Source: Pelomonas parva
GTDB taxonomy: Bacteria; Pseudomonadota; Gammaproteobacteria; Burkholderiales; Burkholderiaceae_C
NCBI RefSeq assembly: GCF_043555835.1
Contig: NZ_JBIGHV010000015.1
Span: 41,276-105,275 of the forward strand
Length of the DNA: 64,000 nt
Direction of reading: 5' to 3'
This document shows, piece by piece, positions 15,823 to 24,810 of the stretch. Under the pieces are notes generated by a model. That model saw only the letters and a program-made list of their open reading frames with translations. It was not told the DNA's origin and ran no database searches. The stretch's first letter is position 1, and each line of letters opens with the position of its first letter. A program made the translations under genes and the position numbers.

Positions 15823-16320
15823 TCAGCAGCTCACCCCCGCCTTCAACTCCCCCAACGCCAGCTGCAACACCCGCGCATCGCTGCTGGCCCGGTGCCTCGT
15901 CAGCTGCTGCCGCGCACGCACCGCCTCGGTGACGCCCTTCCAGCGGTCGGCCTCGTCCTCGCTGAGCAGGCCGCGCAGGTCGTCCAGCTTGAAGCTGGGC
16001 CGCAGCGCCACCGCCTCATACAGCCGGTTCAGCCAGGTGTAGTCGTGGCCCCAACCATCGCAGTAGACGGTCTGGCCGCGCAGCCGCGTGTTGAGCTGCT
16101 CGGCCATCCAGCGCGCCGGGCGGCCGTGGATGCGCAGCAGCTCGCGGCTGATGCCGTGCAAGGCCTCGGCGCCGTCGTCCCAGTGCAGCCAGTCGGCCTC
16201 CGGCAGGATGAGCCCGCAGAACAGACCACCGTCCGCCGCGACGAAACCGACCTCGATCGGGTAGCTGCCGCGGCCGAAGCCAGAGGCTTCGATGTCGATG
16301 ATGGTGGGCAGCGCGTCCAT
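15823..16320 (-). CDS. DEDDh-type 3'-5' exonuclease-like protein
   Basis: 165 residues. Motif I is IDIEASG (Asp-x-Glu, residues 9-11); a conserved GWGHDYTWLNRLY follows where motif II would lie; motif III reads HRASSDARVL (His-x-Ala-x-x-Asp), the signature of DnaQ-like DEDDh nucleases. There is no fused polymerase or other domain, and the protein is short, essentially one RNase-H-like fold. The substrate, DNA or RNA, cannot be read from the sequence. It is convergent with agaR; the EcsC gene lies 31 bases upstream on the same strand. Confidence 0.8.
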   Translation of the reverse strand: MDALPTIIDIEASGFGRGSYPIEVGFVAADGGLFCGLILPEADWLHWDDGAEALHGISRELLRIHGRPARWMAEQLNTRLRGQTVYCDGWGHDYTWLNRLYEAVALRPSFKLDDLRGLLSEDEADRWKGVTEAVRARQQLTRHRASSDARVLQLALGELKAGVSC

Positions 16321-16351
16321 CGGGCCGAGTTTGTCAGGCCCTCACAGGAAG

Positions 16352-16927
16352 TTACACAGGGTTGTCGATGACGACTTCCCGCTCGAACAGCGCCAGCGCC
16401 GCGCGGCCCACCTCGCGCGTGTCCCACCAGGCATAGGCGCCCACGCCGGCCGCGCCGACCAGCGGCACCCAGCGCGACATCACCTTGCCCGCCGCCTGCC
16501 GGCCCAGGTGCATGCCGACGGCGCCGGCCACGCGCTGCAGCACGGCCTGCGCGGCTGGGCGGACGATGACGCGCTCACCGACGCGCACGCCCAGGTCGCG
16601 CAGAGCCTGCGCGGCCGTGTGGCGGAACAGGCACCACATCATCTGCGTCGGGCCCAGCTCGGCGCTGCGGCCGTAGAGAGCGGCGATGTCGGCCACGAGC
16701 TGGCGCTGGATGTGCCAGACGGCGGTCATCTCGGGGATGACGGTGGCCCAGCCCAGCGGCCCTGGCGGCAGCGCCAGCGTGCCGGCGGCCAGGCCGGCCT
16801 TGCGCGCGGCGCTGTCGATGACGCGGGCCGCCGCATCCGCCGGCCGGGCGCTGGGCACGCAGCCAGGCTCTGGAGGCCGCGCCACCAGCGCCAGCACCTT
16901 GTCGCTCAGATTTGCTTCGTGTCCCAT
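16352..16927 (-). CDS. EcsC family protein
   Basis: 191 residues from the ATG at 16927; the frame stays open much further upstream only as the shadow of the chemoreceptor gene. It has the EcsC family core: LPPGPLGWATVIPEMTAVW, HIQRQLVADIAALYG and small glycine-rich helices (VPLVGAAGVGAYAWW). Bacillus EcsC gave the family its name, but the biochemical role remains unknown. It is divergent from the chemoreceptor across 144 bases, in which I see no clear promoter. Confidence 0.82.
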   Translation of the reverse strand: MGHEANLSDKVLALVARPPEPGCVPSARPADAAARVIDSAARKAGLAAGTLALPPGPLGWATVIPEMTAVWHIQRQLVADIAALYGRSAELGPTQMMWCLFRHTAAQALRDLGVRVGERVIVRPAAQAVLQRVAGAVGMHLGRQAAGKVMSRWVPLVGAAGVGAYAWWDTREVGRAALALFEREVVIDNPV

Positions 16928-17071
16928 GCCCCGTACTCCTCGGCGATCGCAAGCGGAACTACTGCACGAAACCGGCCTTGCGTCGGGCCGACAGATTGCC
17001 ACAGACTTCGGCTCGCCGCGCGTGCACGGGCTATGGTTTCCGTCCGACGCGCCAACACAGGGAGAAACACA

Positions 17072-18814
17072 ATGAATTTCATCGCCAATCTGCGCATCGG
17101 CCAGCGCCTCTGGCTGGCCTTTGCGATCTCCATCGCCATCAGCGTGCTGCTGGCGGCCTATGCCAGGACGTCGCTGGTGCGCATCAACGACGAGCTGACG
17201 CTGATGGTCGACGACCGCATGGCCAAGGTCGAGCAGCTCGAACAGATCAAGGACAACGTCAACCTGACGGCCCAGGCGGTGCGCAACGTGCTGCTGCTGT
17301 CCGACGCCGAGGCCAAGCGCAAGCAGCTCGCCGATGTCGAGGCGATCGCCAAGCGCAATGCGGAAATCTTCTCGAAGCTGGAAGCCAGCATCACCACCGA
17401 GCGCGGCCGCCAGCTGATGGCCACGACCGTGCAGGCGCGCACGGCCTTCGTCGACTCGGTGCGCAAGGTCATCGAGCTGGGCACCAACAACGAGACCGAG
17501 GCCGCCCGGGACCGGCTGCTGGGCGAGACCCAGGAGTTGCAGGGCAAGTACTTCACGTCGCTGGAAGCGCTGGTCAAGTTCCAGCAGGACTTGATGCACG
17601 ACGCCGCCAAGTCGGCCGACGCGACGGTGGACTTCGCGGCCATCGCCGTTGTCGTGGCCGCTGCGGCTGCCGTGCTCATCGGCGCGGCCATGGCGCTGCT
17701 GATCACGCGCTCGGTCGTCACGCCCATCCAGCAGGCGGTGACCGCCGCCGAGACCGTCGCCGCCGGTGACCTGCGCCTGCACCTGGACACGAACCGCAAG
17801 GACGAGACCGGCCAACTGCTGGGCGCGCTGCAGCGCATGAACGACTCCCTCGTACGCATCGTCGGCGCGGTGCGCGGCAATGCCGACAGCGTGGCCACGG
17901 CCAGCAGCCAGATCGCCCAGGGCAATGCCGACCTCAGCCAGCGCACCGAGCAGCAGGCCAGCAGCCTGCAGGAGACGGCCGCGTCCATGGAGGAGCTGAG
18001 CGCCACGGTCAACCACAACACCGACACCGCCCGCCAGGCCGCGCAACTGGCCACCAACGCCGCGCGCGTGGCCGAGAGCGGCGGTCAGGTGATGGGTCAG
18101 ATGGTGAGCACGATGGAACAGATCACCACCAGCTCCAAGAAGATCGCCGACATCATCGGCACCATCGACGGCATCGCCTTCCAGACCAACATCCTGGCGC
18201 TGAACGCGGCCGTGGAAGCGGCCCGTGCCGGCGAGCAGGGTCGGGGCTTTGCCGTGGTGGCCGGCGAGGTGCGGCTGCTGGCGCAGCGCTCGGCCGAGGC
18301 GGCGCGCGAGATCAAGGGGCTGATCGGCGCCAGCGTCGAGCGCGTGGAGGCCGGCAACACGCTTGTGGGCGAGGCCGGCCGCACGATGGACGACGTCGTC
18401 GGCCAGGTGCGCCGCGTGGCCGACCTGATCGGCGAGATCAGCGCCGCCAGCAGCGAGCAGAGCAAGGGCATCGCCCAGGTCGGCGAGGCCGTCAACCAGC
18501 TGGACCAGGTCACGCAGCAGAACGCCGCGCTGGTGGAGGAAAGCGCCGCAGCCGCCGAAAGCCTGCGCGGCCAGGCCGCCCAGCTGGCCGAGACGGTGTC
18601 GACCTTCAAGCTGGATGGCGCCGCTGCGGCCAAGCCGGTGGCGGCACGGGCGGCTGCCAAGCCAAGGCCTGCGGCCGCTGCGAAGGCGGCGCCCGCCAAG
18701 CACCGCCCCGCGCCTGCTGCCCCCGCCCAGGCGCGCGCGCCATCCGCACCACCCGCAGCGCCCAAGCCCGCTCCAGCGGCTGCGGCGGCGGATGACGAAT
18801 GGACCAGCTTCTGA
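17072..18814 (+). CDS. Methyl-accepting chemotaxis protein with CheR/CheB tether
   Basis: 580 residues: transmembrane helix 1 (about 12-30), a periplasmic four-helix-bundle sensor (about 31-188), helix 2 (about 190-212), HAMP (about 213-266), then a long methylated coiled coil with the hairpin tip IIGTIDGIAFQTNILALNAAVEAARAGEQGRG. From about residue 515 an Ala/Pro/Lys-rich flexible tail leads to the terminal pentapeptide EWTSF, which matches the xWxxF docking motif for CheR/CheB. GGAG lies 8 bases before the ATG. Ligand unknown; small-molecule sensing through the 4HB domain is expected. Confidence 0.95.
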   Translation: MNFIANLRIGQRLWLAFAISIAISVLLAAYARTSLVRINDELTLMVDDRMAKVEQLEQIKDNVNLTAQAVRNVLLLSDAEAKRKQLADVEAIAKRNAEIFSKLEASITTERGRQLMATTVQARTAFVDSVRKVIELGTNNETEAARDRLLGETQELQGKYFTSLEALVKFQQDLMHDAAKSADATVDFAAIAVVVAAAAAVLIGAAMALLITRSVVTPIQQAVTAAETVAAGDLRLHLDTNRKDETGQLLGALQRMNDSLVRIVGAVRGNADSVATASSQIAQGNADLSQRTEQQASSLQETAASMEELSATVNHNTDTARQAAQLATNAARVAESGGQVMGQMVSTMEQITTSSKKIADIIGTIDGIAFQTNILALNAAVEAARAGEQGRGFAVVAGEVRLLAQRSAEAAREIKGLIGASVERVEAGNTLVGEAGRTMDDVVGQVRRVADLIGEISAASSEQSKGIAQVGEAVNQLDQVTQQNAALVEESAAAAESLRGQAAQLAETVSTFKLDGAAAAKPVAARAAAKPRPAAAAKAAPAKHRPAPAAPAQARAPSAPPAAPKPAPAAAAADDEWTSF

Positions 18815-18833
18815 CCGCCTGCCCTCTGCGGCC

Positions 18834-19769
18834 GTGAACTGCATCCACGTCGTCGACTCGCACACCGGCGGCGAGCCGACGCGCGTCGTCATCGGCGGCT
18901 TCCCCGACCTGGGCACGGGCCCCATGGCCCAGCGCCTGGACCGCCTGCGCAGCGAGCACGACCGCTACCGCCGCGCCACGCTGCTGGAGCCACGCGGCAG
19001 CGAAGTGCTGGTCGGCGCGCTGCTGTGCCCGCCGCAAGACTCGGCACACACGGCCGGCGTCATCTTCTTCAACAACGCCGGCTACCTGGGCATGTGCGGC
19101 CACGGCACGATCGGGCTCGTCGCGACGCTGGCCCACCTGGGGCGCATCTCGGCTGGCGAGCACGTCATCGAGACCCCGGTGGGCGATGTGCGCGCGACGC
19201 TGCACGAGGACGGCCGGGTCAGCGTGCGCAACGTGCCGGCGTACCGGCTGGCGGCCGACGTGGTCGTCACACTCTCCACAGGTCAAACGGTGACCGGCGA
19301 CATCGCCTGGGGCGGCAACTGGTTCTTCCTGTGCGCCGACCATGGCCAGGCCATCGAGCCCGAACGCGTCCATGCGTTGACCGACTACGCCGCGCTGCTG
19401 GGCGAGGCGCTGCAGGCCCAGGGCCACCGGGGCGCGGGCGGCGCCGTCATCGACCACATCGAGCTGTTTGCCGACGCCGACCCGGCGCTGGCCGACAGCC
19501 GCAGCTTCGTGCTCTGCCCCGGCCGGCAATACGACCGCTCGCCCTGCGGCACCGGCACCAGCGCCAAGCTGGCCTGCCTGGCCGCAGCGGCGAAGCTGCA
19601 GCCGGGTCAGGTCTGGCGCCAGGCCAGCGTCATCGGCAGCGTGTTCGAGGGCTGGTACGACGCCGCCGGCGAACACATCGTGCCCACCATTCGCGGCCAG
19701 GCCTTCATCAGCGCGGAGGCGACCTTGATGATCGACCCGACCGACCCGTTCGGCTGGGGCCTGCCCTAA
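18834..19769 (+). CDS. 4-hydroxyproline 2-epimerase (proline racemase family)
   Basis: 311 residues when begun at GTG 18834, giving MNCIHVVDSHTGGEPTRVV, the normal N-terminus of the family. An ATG at 18792 would add 14 residues overlapping the chemoreceptor end. Both catalytic cysteines are present: Cys88 in GYLGMCGHGTIG and Cys238 in DRSPCGTGTSA. This separates it from 3-hydroxyproline dehydratases, in which one is Thr. It interconverts trans-4-hydroxy-L-proline and cis-4-hydroxy-D-proline in the cytoplasm, the first step of collagen or plant hydroxyproline use. No other hydroxyproline genes are adjacent. It converges on the next gene, overlapping by 4 bases. Confidence 0.9.
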   Translation: MNCIHVVDSHTGGEPTRVVIGGFPDLGTGPMAQRLDRLRSEHDRYRRATLLEPRGSEVLVGALLCPPQDSAHTAGVIFFNNAGYLGMCGHGTIGLVATLAHLGRISAGEHVIETPVGDVRATLHEDGRVSVRNVPAYRLAADVVVTLSTGQTVTGDIAWGGNWFFLCADHGQAIEPERVHALTDYAALLGEALQAQGHRGAGGAVIDHIELFADADPALADSRSFVLCPGRQYDRSPCGTGTSAKLACLAAAAKLQPGQVWRQASVIGSVFEGWYDAAGEHIVPTIRGQAFISAEATLMIDPTDPFGWGLP

Positions 19770-20527
19770 AGGCCCTCGCGCTGCCGCTGCAGCGTGGCCG
19801 CGACGTGGGCGAAGGCGGGCCGGAGTTCTTCCCACGCATCCCGCGCCAACGACTGCGGCCTGCGCATCACGCCAGGCTGCCCAAGCCCTCGCAGCACCCG
19901 CTGGCCGGCGAAGGCGATGGTGTTGCTGCACTCCTGGTCGCCGACGAGCAGCACATCGCCGTCGAAGGCGCGATGCAGGCGTGAGGCATGCCGCTGGAAC
20001 TCGGCGTGCGCGGTGTGCAGGTTGACCACCAGCACACCGTCCGGGCGCAGCGCGTTGCGGCAGTCGTCGTAGAAGGCCTGCGAGCACAGCGCCGGCGGCT
20101 GGCCTTCGTGGTCGAAGCCGTCGACGAGCAGCACGTCCAGCCGGTCCTGGGCGTCGCGCACGAAATGCGCGCCATCGCCACGCCGCACCTGGAAGCGACC
20201 ATCGTCCGGCGGCACCTGGAACTGCTCGCGCAGCGCAATGACGTGGGGGTTGATCTCGACGACCTCGATGCGCGTATCGGGCAGCTGGCGGTGGCAGAAC
20301 TTGGCCAGTGAGCCGCCACCCAGGCCGATCATGGCCAGCGCCTCGGGGCGCGGCACGAAGAGCAGGAAGGCCATCATCGTGCGCGTGTAGGCCAGGTCCA
20401 GCGCGTGCGGTTGCAGCACCTGCATGCGGCTCTGGATCTCGCAGATCGTGAAGTGCATGGCCCGGGTGCTCAGCGTCTCGTAGACGAAGGGCTTGACGAA
20501 GGAATGCGTGTCGGCGGTGTCGGGCAT
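19766..20527 (-). CDS. Spermidine-synthase-like (SpeE-fold) protein
   Basis: 253 residues. The Rossmann methyltransferase-like core shows MIGLGGGSLAKFC, RIEVVEINPHVIALR, GDGAHFVRD and DVLLVDGFDHEG, the polyamine aminopropyltransferase layout. The N-terminal segment with AYTRTMMAFLLF resembles the substrate-gating strand region. Many such short proteins in proteobacteria are annotated as spermidine synthases without proof; a real SpeE is usually about 280 residues. Thirteen bases separate it from the upstream DUF1275 gene on the same strand, so the two may be co-transcribed. Confidence 0.78.
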   Translation of the reverse strand: MPDTADTHSFVKPFVYETLSTRAMHFTICEIQSRMQVLQPHALDLAYTRTMMAFLLFVPRPEALAMIGLGGGSLAKFCHRQLPDTRIEVVEINPHVIALREQFQVPPDDGRFQVRRGDGAHFVRDAQDRLDVLLVDGFDHEGQPPALCSQAFYDDCRNALRPDGVLVVNLHTAHAEFQRHASRLHRAFDGDVLLVGDQECSNTIAFAGQRVLRGLGQPGVMRRPQSLARDAWEELRPAFAHVAATLQRQREGL

Positions 20528-20540
20528 GGATGAAAGGCTC

Positions 20541-21281
20541 TCACCTTCTCAGGTCGGTGATCAACGGCGGCGCGGCCATCAGCATCAGCAGCAGCGCGAT
20601 CGGCAGGGTGGCGGAGAAGCCGAAATGCTTGAAGGCCAGCGCACCGACGAGGCCGCCGACGAAGAACAGGCCCAGCACCAGGCTGTGGATGAAGAGCTTG
20701 TCGCGGTTGGCACGCACGAAGTGGACCGAGTCGGGCGCGGTGGCGCCGTTCCAGTAGAGCAGGCGGCCCAACTCCAGCCCCAGGTCGGTGACGACGCCGG
20801 TCATGTGGGTGGTGCGGATCTCGGCCTGGGAGATCTTGGTGACGATGGCGTTCTGCAGACCCATGATGAAGCACAGCAGCAGCACGGCGGTCGGCACCAG
20901 CAGATGGGCCAGCGTATCGAGATGGGCGCCCACCAGGCCGAACATCAGCAGCAGCGCGGCCTCCAGCAGCAGCGCGAGCGCGTACTTGCCGTGCATCTGC
21001 CGCTGGCGCGCCCAGTTGACGAGCAGCGCCGTGCAGGCCGCCCCGGCCACAAACGCCAGTAGCGAAGCCAGCCCCGCGAGCGCGAGCGCAAAGCCGCCTG
21101 TGGCCAGGTCGTCGGCCACGCCGGAGATCACGCCCGTCATGTGCGAGGTGTAGCGCTGCACGGCCAGGAAGCCGCCCGCATTGACCGCCCCGGCCACGAA
21201 AGCCAGCACCGCGCCGAGTTGCCGGTTGGCGGACCGCGTGCGGTGCGTACCGGTGAGTCGGTGCAGGAAGGGCAAGGTCAC
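20541..21281 (-). CDS. DUF1275 (YoaK-like) integral membrane protein
   Basis: 246 residues if begun at GTG 21281. An in-frame TTG at 21317 would add 12 residues but starts inside the AT-rich promoter island. At least six hydrophobic helices are visible. The family motif is clear: AGAVNAGGFLAVQRYTSHMTG, then LLCFIMGLQNAIVTKI and IRTTHMTGVVTDLG, a repeated histidine/threonine-rich half. Function is unknown; the family is sometimes suggested to be a transporter. It is divergent from the ribbon-helix-helix gene. Confidence 0.85.
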   Translation of the reverse strand: MTLPFLHRLTGTHRTRSANRQLGAVLAFVAGAVNAGGFLAVQRYTSHMTGVISGVADDLATGGFALALAGLASLLAFVAGAACTALLVNWARQRQMHGKYALALLLEAALLLMFGLVGAHLDTLAHLLVPTAVLLLCFIMGLQNAIVTKISQAEIRTTHMTGVVTDLGLELGRLLYWNGATAPDSVHFVRANRDKLFIHSLVLGLFFVGGLVGALAFKHFGFSATLPIALLLMLMAAPPLITDLRR

Positions 21282-21301
21282 ACAGGCGAATCTAATGTGA
21301 A

Positions 21302-21326
21302 TATCATTTAATTGCAATTATCATTT
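21302..21326. promoter_or_regulatory. Direct repeat flanking a palindrome in an AT-rich divergent promoter
   Basis: TATCATTT at 21302-21309 and 21319-21326 are identical direct repeats 17 bases apart, flanking the palindrome AATTGCAATT (21310-21319). The island lies between the DUF1275 and ribbon-helix-helix genes and is far more AT-rich than the region. It is a plausible operator for the adjacent ribbon-helix-helix protein, since such proteins bind repeated half-sites. Confidence 0.45.
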
Positions 21327-21346
21327 GACGCACATAAGGAGCCGAC

Positions 21347-21529
21347 GTGGAACAAAAGACCGCCCGCCTGACGGTGCTGATCGACCCGGACAAGAAAAAG
21401 GCCTTCGAGACCTTGTGCGCGCAGCAGGACGTGACGCCCTCGCAGGTGGTGCGGCGGCTGATCCGCGACTACCTGGCCGCCCACGGCGTGACGTACAAGC
21501 CCGGCGCGGATACGACCGCACCAGACTGA
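21347..21529 (+). CDS. Small ribbon-helix-helix (CopG/Arc-like) DNA-binding protein
   Basis: 60 residues starting at GTG, with AAGGAG 5 bases upstream. The N-terminal strand KTARLTVLID is followed by KKKAFETLCAQQDVTPSQVVRRLIRDYLAAHG, the strand-helix-helix pattern of dimeric Arc/CopG proteins. No toxin gene follows it, so it is not an obvious antitoxin; the DUF1275 gene is its divergent neighbour. A local or autoregulatory role is inferred. Confidence 0.8.
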   Translation: MEQKTARLTVLIDPDKKKAFETLCAQQDVTPSQVVRRLIRDYLAAHGVTYKPGADTTAPD

Positions 21530-21536
21530 ACTGGCC

Positions 21537-21896
21537 TCAAGCGTCAGTCGCTTCGTCGCCCCGCCCGAGGTAGGCGCGGATGGCGGTGATGCACCCGTTC
21601 GCGTCGAAATCAAACACGTCGACGACGTGCAGCGTGTCGCGCCGGTCCACGACGATCTTCAGCTCCGCCGCCGCGCCGCCGTCGCGCTCGTAGGCGGCGA
21701 GCACATCGATCTGCAGGTGTTGCACGGCCTCGAAGTTCTTGCGCGTCTCGGCCAGCGCCGCCGACTTGCCAACGACACGGATCTTCCAGTCGCGCAGCGT
21801 GATGGCGTCGGCGAACAAGGGTTCGATGGCCGCCAGATCGCGGGCGGCATAGGCTGCCAGGTAGGCCCGCACGAGGTCGAGCCGTTCGGACGTCAT
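21537..21896 (-). CDS. NTF2-like (SnoaL-type) protein
   Basis: 119 residues. The N-terminal helices (ERLDLVRAYLAAYAARDLAAIEPLFADAITLRDW) and the curved sheet (VVDVFDFDANGCITAIRAYLGRGD) match the nuclear-transport-factor-2-like fold, which holds enzymes and binding proteins for small molecules. The start is ATG at 21896, one base after the nrdJ stop (TGA-A-ATG), so it is probably translationally coupled to nrdJ; a GTG at 21905 would overlap nrdJ. Substrate unknown. Confidence 0.75.
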   Translation of the reverse strand: MTSERLDLVRAYLAAYAARDLAAIEPLFADAITLRDWKIRVVGKSAALAETRKNFEAVQHLQIDVLAAYERDGGAAAELKIVVDRRDTLHVVDVFDFDANGCITAIRAYLGRGDEATDA

Positions 21897-21897
21897 T

Positions 21898-24795
21898 TCA
21901 ACCACACTGCCCGACGTAGCCGCAGGCGGTGCAGAAATCGCAGCCGTCCTTGTGGATCATGGTCGCGTTGCCGCACTCCGGGCAGGGCTTGCCGGCCTGC
22001 AACTGCAACGCACCGGCCGCCGCCGCGAGCTTGGGTGCAGGCGTCTGCAGCAGGCCCATGTCGGTCAGCGGCTGGCCGGCTTCGTCGAGGATGCCCAGCA
22101 TCGCGTAGCGGTGGATGACCAGCCGCGCGACGTAGGCGACGGTCGACGGCCAGACTTGCTGGCGCCGCTCACCGTTCAGCGTCGGCACCGGCGCCATGAA
22201 GTGGCCCAGCGGCTCGCCGACATTGAGCAGCTTGCGCAGCTTCATCGCGATCCAGCCCGGGTCCATCACGCGCATGTCCAGCGACAGCAGGCGGGCCAGG
22301 CCGTCGAGTGCCTTGGGGTAGTTGCCCGAGAAGCCCATCGCGCAGGGACGGGTCACCGAGCCACCGTCCGGCGTCGGCAGCACCACTTCCTTCAGCGTCA
22401 GCGTGAACTGCTCGTTCGTGGCCGGGTTGTCCACGTCCACCGCCCACGCCAGCGTGCCGGACGTGCCGGTGCGCGGTTCGTTGCGGCTGAACATGGCGTC
22501 CACCACCGGCGTGGGGCCGCCTTCCTGCAATGCACCCAGCTGCTCGCAGCGCCAGCGGATGACGGCCGCCGTGGCAGCGACGACGCCGGGGAACAGCCGC
22601 TTCTCGCCGCTGGGCGGCATGGGCATCTCGAAGGCGCGCTCCTCAGCCACGGTGGCCAGCGCGTCCAGCTTCAGGCGCAGCCAGGCCGCGTCGTTGGTGC
22701 GCAGGTCGGTGGACAGCGTCTTGGCCAGCGCCGCCAGGCCCCGCGGCTGCTCGGCGCCGTTCACCCAGACCTCGAAGGGCAGGTTGCGGCCGAACAGGCC
22801 GCCGTCGGGCCCGTCCAGCGGCAGCTCGCCGATGAAGAGGGCGAAGTCGCCATGCGGATGCTGGATCAGGTAGCTCCAGGCCGGGTTGCCGCCGGGCATG
22901 TCGGGGCGGCTGGGCCAGCGCAGCGAGGCGACGACGGCGTTGGGCAGGCGCTCGACGCGCAGGCGCTGGTTGGTGCCGTCGACTTCCGCTCGCAGCGGCT
23001 CGGGCTGCTTGACTTCCGGGGTGACCGACAGCACCGAACCCAGCACGCTGTTGGGCCGGTAGGTGGCCAGGCCCTTGAGCTGGGTCTGCCAGGCCTGGAT
23101 GTAGAGGTTCTGGAAGTCCTCATACGGGTAGTCGGCCGGCACGTTGACCGTCTTGCTGATGGACGTGTCGATGTAGGGCGCGACGGCGGCAACCATGGCC
23201 GCGTGGTCGGCCGCGCTCAATTCGAGGGCGGTGACGAAGGCGTCGGAGAGCGGCGCGTCGGCGCCGAACAGATGTCTATACAAGCGCCAGGCATGGTCTT
23301 CGACCGCGTATTCCTTGAAGCCGCCGCCTTCGGCCTGGCCCAGGCGCTTCTTGCGCGTGTACGTCCACGAGAACGCCGGCTCGATGCCGTTTGACGCATT
23401 GTCGGCAAAGGCCAGGCTGATGGTGCCGGTGGGCGCGATGGACAGCAGGTGCGAGTTGCGCAGGCCCTGGGTGCGGATCTTGTCCTTCAGCGCTTGCGGC
23501 AGGCGCGAAGCGAAGCTGCCGCCGGACAGGTACAAGTCGGCGTTGAAGAGCGGGAAGCTGCCGCGCTCGGCGGCCAGGTCGCTGGATGCGGCGTAAGACG
23601 CGTCGCGCATGACCTCGCTGATGCGGCTGGCCATGTCACGCGCTGCCTGCGTGTCGTAGCGCAGGTTCAGCATGACCAGGGCATCGCCCAGGCCGGTGAA
23701 GCCCAGGCCGACGCGGCGCTTGTTGGCGGCCTCCTGCTGCTGAGCGGGCAGCGGCCAGGGCGTCACGTCCAGCACGTTGTCCAGCATGCGCGTGGCGACG
23801 GCCACGACCTCGGCGAAGCCGGCGTCGTCGAACGCGGGCTTGGCGCTGAAGGGGTCGCGCACGAAGCGCGTCAGGTCGATGGAGCCGAGGCAGCAGCAGC
23901 CGTAGGGCGGAAGTGGCTGCTCGGCGCATGGGTTGGTCGCCGCAATCGTCTCGCAGTAATGCAGGTTGTTGTCGGCGTTGATGCGATCCAGGAACAGCAC
24001 GCCCGGTTCGGCGTGGTCGTAGGTGGAGCGCATGACCTGGTCCCACAGCTCGCGGGCGCGCACCTTGCGGTAGACCCACTGCCCGTCGCCGCGCTGGTAG
24101 GCGCCGGCCGCGATCTGTGCCTCGCTGGGCTGGGCCTTGTGCGCCAGCTCGACGACACCATCTGCCTGCACGGCCTCCATGAAGGCATCGGTCACGCCGA
24201 CGGAGATGTTGAAGTTGCGCAGGTCGCCCTGGTCTTTGGCGTGGATGAAGGCCTCGATGTCCGGGTGGTCGCAGCGCAGCACGCCCATCTGCGCGCCGCG
24301 GCGGCTGCCGGCGCTCTCGACCGTCTCGCAGGAACGGTCGAACACGCGCATGTAGCTGATGGGGCCGGAGGCATGGCTGCGCGTGGAGCCGACCCAGGCG
24401 CCTAACGGCCTGATTCGGCTGAAGTCGTAGCCCACGCCGCCGCCCCGGCGCATGGTCTCGGCGGCTTCGGTCAGCGCGGTGTAGATGCCAGGCACGCCGT
24501 CCTCGGCGGTGGCGATGGAGTCGCCCACCGGCTGCACGAAGCAGTTGATCAGCGTGGCCGACAGCTCCGTGCCGGCGGCAGACATGATGCGGCCGGCGGG
24601 CACAAAGCCGCGCTTTTGCGCATCCAGAAAGGCCGCCGCCCAGCGCGCGCGGTCGGCCGGCTTCTCGGCCAGGGCCAAGGCACGGGCCACGCGCTCGCGC
24701 AGCTCGTCGGGCGTCTGCTCGCCGCCCTTGGCGTATTTCTCGATCAGGACTTCGCTGGAAATGTCCTGCACGGGCAGGTCGGTGGTGGGGCTCAC
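21898..24795 (-). CDS. nrdJ: Adenosylcobalamin-dependent (class II) ribonucleotide reductase NrdJ
   Basis: 965 residues from GTG 24795. That start is chosen because GAGG lies 5 bases upstream, the protein then opens just before the conserved DISSEVLIEKYAKG, and an ATG at 24840 would lie upstream of the LexA box. Radical-enzyme features: LINCFVQPVGDS (first redox Cys), RRGGGVGYDFSRIRP, TNPCAEQPLPPYG (thiyl-radical Cys) and IAPTGTISLAFAD. A C-terminal zinc ribbon (CPECGN...CDFCTACG) ends the protein. There is no ATP-cone at the N-terminus. It makes dNTPs from ribonucleotides with vitamin B12, independent of oxygen. SOS control is implied by the operator at 24811-24826. Confidence 0.95.
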   Translation of the reverse strand: MSPTTDLPVQDISSEVLIEKYAKGGEQTPDELRERVARALALAEKPADRARWAAAFLDAQKRGFVPAGRIMSAAGTELSATLINCFVQPVGDSIATAEDGVPGIYTALTEAAETMRRGGGVGYDFSRIRPLGAWVGSTRSHASGPISYMRVFDRSCETVESAGSRRGAQMGVLRCDHPDIEAFIHAKDQGDLRNFNISVGVTDAFMEAVQADGVVELAHKAQPSEAQIAAGAYQRGDGQWVYRKVRARELWDQVMRSTYDHAEPGVLFLDRINADNNLHYCETIAATNPCAEQPLPPYGCCCLGSIDLTRFVRDPFSAKPAFDDAGFAEVVAVATRMLDNVLDVTPWPLPAQQQEAANKRRVGLGFTGLGDALVMLNLRYDTQAARDMASRISEVMRDASYAASSDLAAERGSFPLFNADLYLSGGSFASRLPQALKDKIRTQGLRNSHLLSIAPTGTISLAFADNASNGIEPAFSWTYTRKKRLGQAEGGGFKEYAVEDHAWRLYRHLFGADAPLSDAFVTALELSAADHAAMVAAVAPYIDTSISKTVNVPADYPYEDFQNLYIQAWQTQLKGLATYRPNSVLGSVLSVTPEVKQPEPLRAEVDGTNQRLRVERLPNAVVASLRWPSRPDMPGGNPAWSYLIQHPHGDFALFIGELPLDGPDGGLFGRNLPFEVWVNGAEQPRGLAALAKTLSTDLRTNDAAWLRLKLDALATVAEERAFEMPMPPSGEKRLFPGVVAATAAVIRWRCEQLGALQEGGPTPVVDAMFSRNEPRTGTSGTLAWAVDVDNPATNEQFTLTLKEVVLPTPDGGSVTRPCAMGFSGNYPKALDGLARLLSLDMRVMDPGWIAMKLRKLLNVGEPLGHFMAPVPTLNGERRQQVWPSTVAYVARLVIHRYAMLGILDEAGQPLTDMGLLQTPAPKLAAAAGALQLQAGKPCPECGNATMIHKDGCDFCTACGYVGQCG

Positions 24796-24810
24796 AATCA
24801 CCTCGCAATG

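Noticed and set aside
21302..21330. Fur box in the AT-rich island
   Set aside because: Only the AATGATAAT core agrees; the second half of the 19-mer does not match, and neither neighbour is an iron gene. The direct repeats explain the site better.
21347..21529. Antitoxin of a toxin-antitoxin pair
   Set aside because: No small toxin gene follows or precedes it; neighbours are an NTF2-like gene on the other strand and a divergent membrane protein.
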